A stretch of 8,075 nucleotides of DNA. It comes from Candidatus Methanophagales archaeon. Its GTDB lineage: Archaea > Halobacteriota > Syntropharchaeia > Alkanophagales > Methanospirareceae. The translations under genes were made by a program, and so were the position numbers. The notes below the pieces were generated by a model that was given only the letters and a program-made list of their open reading frames with translations, ran no database searches and had not been told where the DNA came from. The DNA lies in contig JACGMN010000090.1 of the NCBI GenBank assembly GCA_014061035.1, forward strand, positions 1 through 8,075, written 5' to 3'. This document shows, in pieces, positions 5,711 through 8,075 of the stretch (position 1 is the stretch's first letter; the number at the start of each line of letters is the position of its first letter).

Positions 5711-5959
5711 ATGAATATAAAGATAAGCGCGAAGATCGCGATAACTGGAAAAAGTGCAGATATGATAGTAATTCCGCTGACTCCGGATAATATGGATACG
5801 ATAAGGACGGTTGTAACAGCTAAAGATAAAGATAATGATAAAAGCGTGGTAACTTATTTTGAAGCTAATAGTATAGGCTCGCTTATAGCAAGCGTGGATG
5901 ATTATTTGATGAATGCTAAGATCGCCCAGCAGATAGTAGAACTGGAAGATGAAGTTTGA
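5711..5959 (+). CDS. pcc1: KEOPS complex subunit Pcc1
   Basis: Pcc1 is the small dimerising subunit of KEOPS (with Kae1, Bud32 and Cgi121), which transfers threonylcarbamoyl to A37 of ANN-decoding tRNAs (t6A). The 82-aa protein has the right length and pattern: a first strand (KISAKIAI), LTPDN (23-27), a central strand (VVTYFEA, 46-52), then SIGSLIASVDDYLMNAKIAQQIVE (54-77), matching the family's S-x-x-SL-x-x-S-x-DDYL-x-N helix that contacts Kae1 and the partner Pcc1. It diverges from the sugar operon and overlaps serS by 11 bp (5949-5959), so the two tRNA genes are probably one transcript with coupled translation. No other KEOPS gene is in the window. Confidence 0.85.
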   Translation: MNIKISAKIAITGKSADMIVIPLTPDNMDTIRTVVTAKDKDNDKSVVTYFEANSIGSLIASVDDYLMNAKIAQQIVELEDEV

Positions 5960-7484
5960 GCTGAAAGCGCATCTCAGATGCAGTGGGGCTGTTGTTAGGA
6001 CTAGGACCGGGACTCCCGAAGGCGGTGTAAATTTATCAGATATAGATGAATGTGTGGCATATTGTAACAAGGAATTATTAAAAAAAGGTGCGCCACCAGG
6101 TTGTGGTGCAGAGGTAGTCAGGTGGAAGGTTGTAGATGAGAGAATTACGCTGGAAATAGTTTCTGACCGGTTTGTAAGGGCGCATGATGCACTACTGCGT
6201 GTGAAGAAAGAATTTGCGAGATTGTTAGGGCGGTACCGTATAGGGTTACGCGGAATTGAGATAGAGGACTACAAGATAGCACTGGAATGGGAAGAGGGAG
6301 CGGAAGAGAAAGAAGGTTTAAGGATACGGAAATTACCGTTTGTAAAGGAGATAAGACATAGAAAAGGGAGTTTAGAGCTTGTACTGGATGTAGACGAATC
6401 TTCGTTAGATAAAAAAATTCCTGACCGGCTAATACGATTATTAGAGGAAAAGAAGGAGGCGAATAGGTGGAAAGGTAAAAGTGAGCATTGGGAACTGATA
6501 TTTGAGAGTGAGAAGAAAGAGCATTATTTCGATAAAGACCCGACAGAGGCGATGATACAGCGTGATTGGCTACAGCATGCGGCAGGAAGGGGGCAGTATG
6601 TCTACGGACCGCAGATAACGCAGATCTTCCGGGCGTTCGAGAAGATATTGCTCGACGAGCTCTTGATCCCACTGGGCTATAACGAGATGGTCTTCCCAAA
6701 GTTCATCGCCTGGGATGTCTGGAAGCGATCAGGTCATGCGAAGGGGATTTATCCTGAGATGTATTATGTCTGCACGCCAAAGTCGCGCGATCCGGAATAC
6801 TGGGAAGATGTAATCGATTATTTCAAAGTGACGAACGAGGTTCCGGTAGATATGATAATGGAGAAGATAGAGAATGTTGGAGGGATGTGCTATGCTCAAT
6901 GCCCACCTTTTTGGGTCTTCCTGCAAGGAAAGATACTACCTGACGATATCTTACCGGTAAAGGTCTTTGACAGGTCTGGAACTTCGTATAGGTATGAAAG
7001 CGGCGGACTTCACGGTATAGAGCGGCTTGATGAGTTTCATCGCGTGGAGTTGATATGGATCGGGAAGAAGCAAGAGGTGATAGACCATGCAAAACTGCTC
7101 CAGGAGCGGTATCGCCAGATATTTAGTGAGATACTCGAGATTGAGTGGCGTGAGGCATGGGTGACACCGTGGTTCATGGCACAGGAAGGAAGAACAGGTT
7201 TGGCAGAGTCAAAAGAGGTTGGGACAATAGATTACGAGGCGGTACTGCCGTACAGCGGGAAATGGCTGGAGTTCCAAAATGTTAGCGTGAACGGGTATAA
7301 ATACCCCAGCGGGTTCAGTGTGAAGCTACAAAGCGGTGCAGAGTTGTGGTCAGGCTGCTCAGGTGTTGGATTGGAGCGATGGGCTGCGAGTTTACTAGCA
7401 CAAAAAGGGTTAGATCCAGATAAATGGAGCGAAAAGTTCAGGTCTATCGTAGGAGAACTGCCGGAGGTCTTCAGATTTCTGTGA
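5949..7484 (+). CDS. serS: Methanogen-type (type 2) seryl-tRNA synthetase
   Basis: Charges tRNA-Ser with serine. This is the rare class II SerRS of methanogens, with an unusual N-terminal tRNA-binding domain and an active-site zinc that binds the serine amino group, not the common bacterial-type SerRS with a long coiled-coil arm. In the 511-aa protein the N-terminal domain spans about 1-170. The catalytic core starts near 200 with HAAGRGQYVYGPQ (210-222). Motif 1 lies near 240-260 (LGYNEMVFPKF), motif 2 is YRYESGGLHGIERLDEFHRVE (347-367), and motif 3 is GVGLERW (472-478). Aligning by eye to the Methanosarcina barkeri enzyme (Cys306, Glu355, Cys461) puts the zinc ligands at Cys318, Glu367 and Cys470. 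The GSGCSG-like segment WSGCSGVG (467-474) is intact. The start ATG (5949) lies within pcc1. Complete and apparently functional. Confidence 0.95.
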   Translation: MKFELKAHLRCSGAVVRTRTGTPEGGVNLSDIDECVAYCNKELLKKGAPPGCGAEVVRWKVVDERITLEIVSDRFVRAHDALLRVKKEFARLLGRYRIGLRGIEIEDYKIALEWEEGAEEKEGLRIRKLPFVKEIRHRKGSLELVLDVDESSLDKKIPDRLIRLLEEKKEANRWKGKSEHWELIFESEKKEHYFDKDPTEAMIQRDWLQHAAGRGQYVYGPQITQIFRAFEKILLDELLIPLGYNEMVFPKFIAWDVWKRSGHAKGIYPEMYYVCTPKSRDPEYWEDVIDYFKVTNEVPVDMIMEKIENVGGMCYAQCPPFWVFLQGKILPDDILPVKVFDRSGTSYRYESGGLHGIERLDEFHRVELIWIGKKQEVIDHAKLLQERYRQIFSEILEIEWREAWVTPWFMAQEGRTGLAESKEVGTIDYEAVLPYSGKWLEFQNVSVNGYKYPSGFSVKLQSGAELWSGCSGVGLERWAASLLAQKGLDPDKWSEKFRSIVGELPEVFRFL

Positions 7485-7526
7485 ATTTAGAAATTAGATT
7501 TTAGGATTTAGGGGTGATATGAAATA
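7485..7526 (+). promoter_or_regulatory. Upstream region and strong Shine-Dalgarno of the Lrp gene
   Basis: The 42-bp gap after serS has degenerate repeats of ATTTAG/ATTAG/TTTAG (7485-7510) and then GGGGTGAT (7511-7518), an excellent match to the archaeal 16S 3' end (complement of AUCACC). It is 8 nt from the ATG at 7527, which fixes that start. A TATA box is not clear, so read-through from serS is possible. Confidence 0.6.
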
Positions 7527-8012
7527 ATGAGCGAAGAGGAAGTCCTGGAGATACTGGAAGGGAATGCGCGGATGAGCGATGCTGAGATAGCGAAGATGGC
7601 AGGTATAGGGGTGAACGAGGTGACGGCGATCATCTCGGAGTTGGAACGTAAAAGGATTATAAGAAGATATAAAGCCGTGATAGACTACGAAAAAGCAGGA
7701 ATAGAGATTGTGCAGGCGTTGATAGATATAAAAATCAGTCCTGAAAGGGAGACCGGCTATGATTCTGTTGCAGAACGGATCTCGCGATTCCCGGAGGTCA
7801 AATCTGTGCGGTTAGTATCAGGCGAGTACGATCTATCGGTATTGGTAGCCGGGAAGACGATGCATGAAGTAGCATATTTCGTTGCAGAGAAGATAGCGCC
7901 TCTGGAACAGGTTCGTAATACATTGACGCATTTTTTACTGAAGACTTATAAGGAGGATGGGGCGATATACGGCGAGGATGAAGAAGGGAAGAGGTTGGCA
8001 GTGACGTTGTAG
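7527..8012 (+). CDS. Lrp/AsnC-family transcriptional regulator
   Basis: A DNA-binding regulator of the feast/famine family, usually responding to amino acids. In the 161-aa protein the N-terminal winged helix-turn-helix spans about 3-50 (VLEILEGNARMSDAEIAKMAG, then EVTAIISELERKRIIRRYKAVID). A linker follows, then the RAM ligand-binding and oligomerisation domain from about 60 to 140 (IVQALIDIKI, FPEVKSVRLVSGEYDLSVLVAG, EQVRNTLTHFLLKTYKEDG). Length is typical. The family motif G-x-Y-D (99-102) is present. Archaeal members of this subtype are often next to an aminotransferase gene, but what follows here is a minus-strand gene, so the target is unknown. The start is set by the GGTGAT signal 8 nt upstream. 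Confidence 0.92.
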   Translation: MSEEEVLEILEGNARMSDAEIAKMAGIGVNEVTAIISELERKRIIRRYKAVIDYEKAGIEIVQALIDIKISPERETGYDSVAERISRFPEVKSVRLVSGEYDLSVLVAGKTMHEVAYFVAEKIAPLEQVRNTLTHFLLKTYKEDGAIYGEDEEGKRLAVTL

Positions 8013-8022
8013 TATATTTTTT
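8013..8022 (+). terminator. Possible oligo-T terminator after the Lrp gene
   Basis: TATATTTTTT directly follows the Lrp stop codon, ending in six Ts (8017-8022). Archaeal RNA polymerase often ends at oligo-T without a hairpin, and the genes here converge with only 8 bp between stops. The run is short, so this is tentative. Confidence 0.35.
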
Positions 8023-8075
8023 ATCCTACCAGAATCCCGAACTTATCACAGAGTTTCACGACTGAGGGGTGTTTA
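8021..8075 (-). CDS. 3' end of an unidentified minus-strand gene (partial)
   Basis: Reading leftward from the window edge, the only open frame gives KHPSVVKLCDKFGILVG followed by TAA (8021-8023); the other two minus frames hit stops within these bases. The protein-like composition and convergent placement against the Lrp gene suggest the C-terminus of a real gene whose body lies beyond the window. No family can be named from 17 residues. Confidence 0.45.
   Translation of the reverse strand, partial: KHPSVVKLCDKFGILVG

Noticed and set aside
5639..6070. 143-aa minus-strand open frame across pcc1 and the serS start
   Set aside because: Covers two conserved plus-strand genes and their promoter, with a composition (Ile/His/Tyr/Ser) unlike the genuine proteins here.
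6145..6699. 184-aa minus-strand open frame inside serS
   Set aside because: Antisense shadow of a strongly conserved synthetase; no recognisable motif.

Overview
The window is archaeal, from a methanogen-related euryarchaeon. The evidence is a pelota gene, archease, a KEOPS Pcc1 subunit, a rare methanogen-type (type 2) seryl-tRNA synthetase, an Lrp/AsnC regulator with a GGTGAT Shine-Dalgarno, and AT-rich TATA-like boxes in the divergent gaps. The mix of methanogen-type SerRS, a compact archaeal NifB and a decayed HEPN/MNT module would fit an ANME-1 (Methanophagales) or Methanosarcina-class relative. That placement is an inference, since no methanogenesis gene or rRNA is present.

Layout: positions 1-55 are AT-rich with no gene that I can see. 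Positions 56-436 (+) hold a wrecked HEPN toxin gene joined to a short stub of an MNT nucleotidyltransferase. A small tandem repeat (447-466) separates it from a nifB-like radical SAM gene on the minus strand (478-1395). nifB and pelA (pelota, 1471-2634, +) diverge from a shared AT-rich promoter gap, which also holds a perfect 18-bp palindrome just before the pelA start. pelA converges with a tight minus-strand operon (5619 down to 2643): a GDP-fucose-pyrophosphorylase-like sugar nucleotidyltransferase, a class I mannose-6-phosphate isomerase overlapping it, and archease, whose ATG directly follows the isomerase stop. A second divergent promoter gap (5620-5710) leads to pcc1 and, overlapping it by 11 bp, serS (5949-7484, +). 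A separate gene with a strong Shine-Dalgarno encodes an Lrp/AsnC regulator (7527-8012, +). It converges with the last 17 codons of an unidentified minus-strand gene at the right edge.

How the genes fit together: four of the intact genes serve translation, namely pelota (ribosome rescue), archease (tRNA ligation with RtcB), Pcc1 (t6A tRNA modification) and SerRS. The nucleotidyltransferase and isomerase look like two steps of an activated-hexose route (fructose-6-P to mannose-6-P, then hexose-1-P to NDP-hexose), probably for glycan or glycolipid synthesis. The most novel item is that nucleotidyltransferase, a divergent two-domain protein translationally coupled to the isomerase. No CRISPR array, insertion sequence, tRNA or rRNA was seen.
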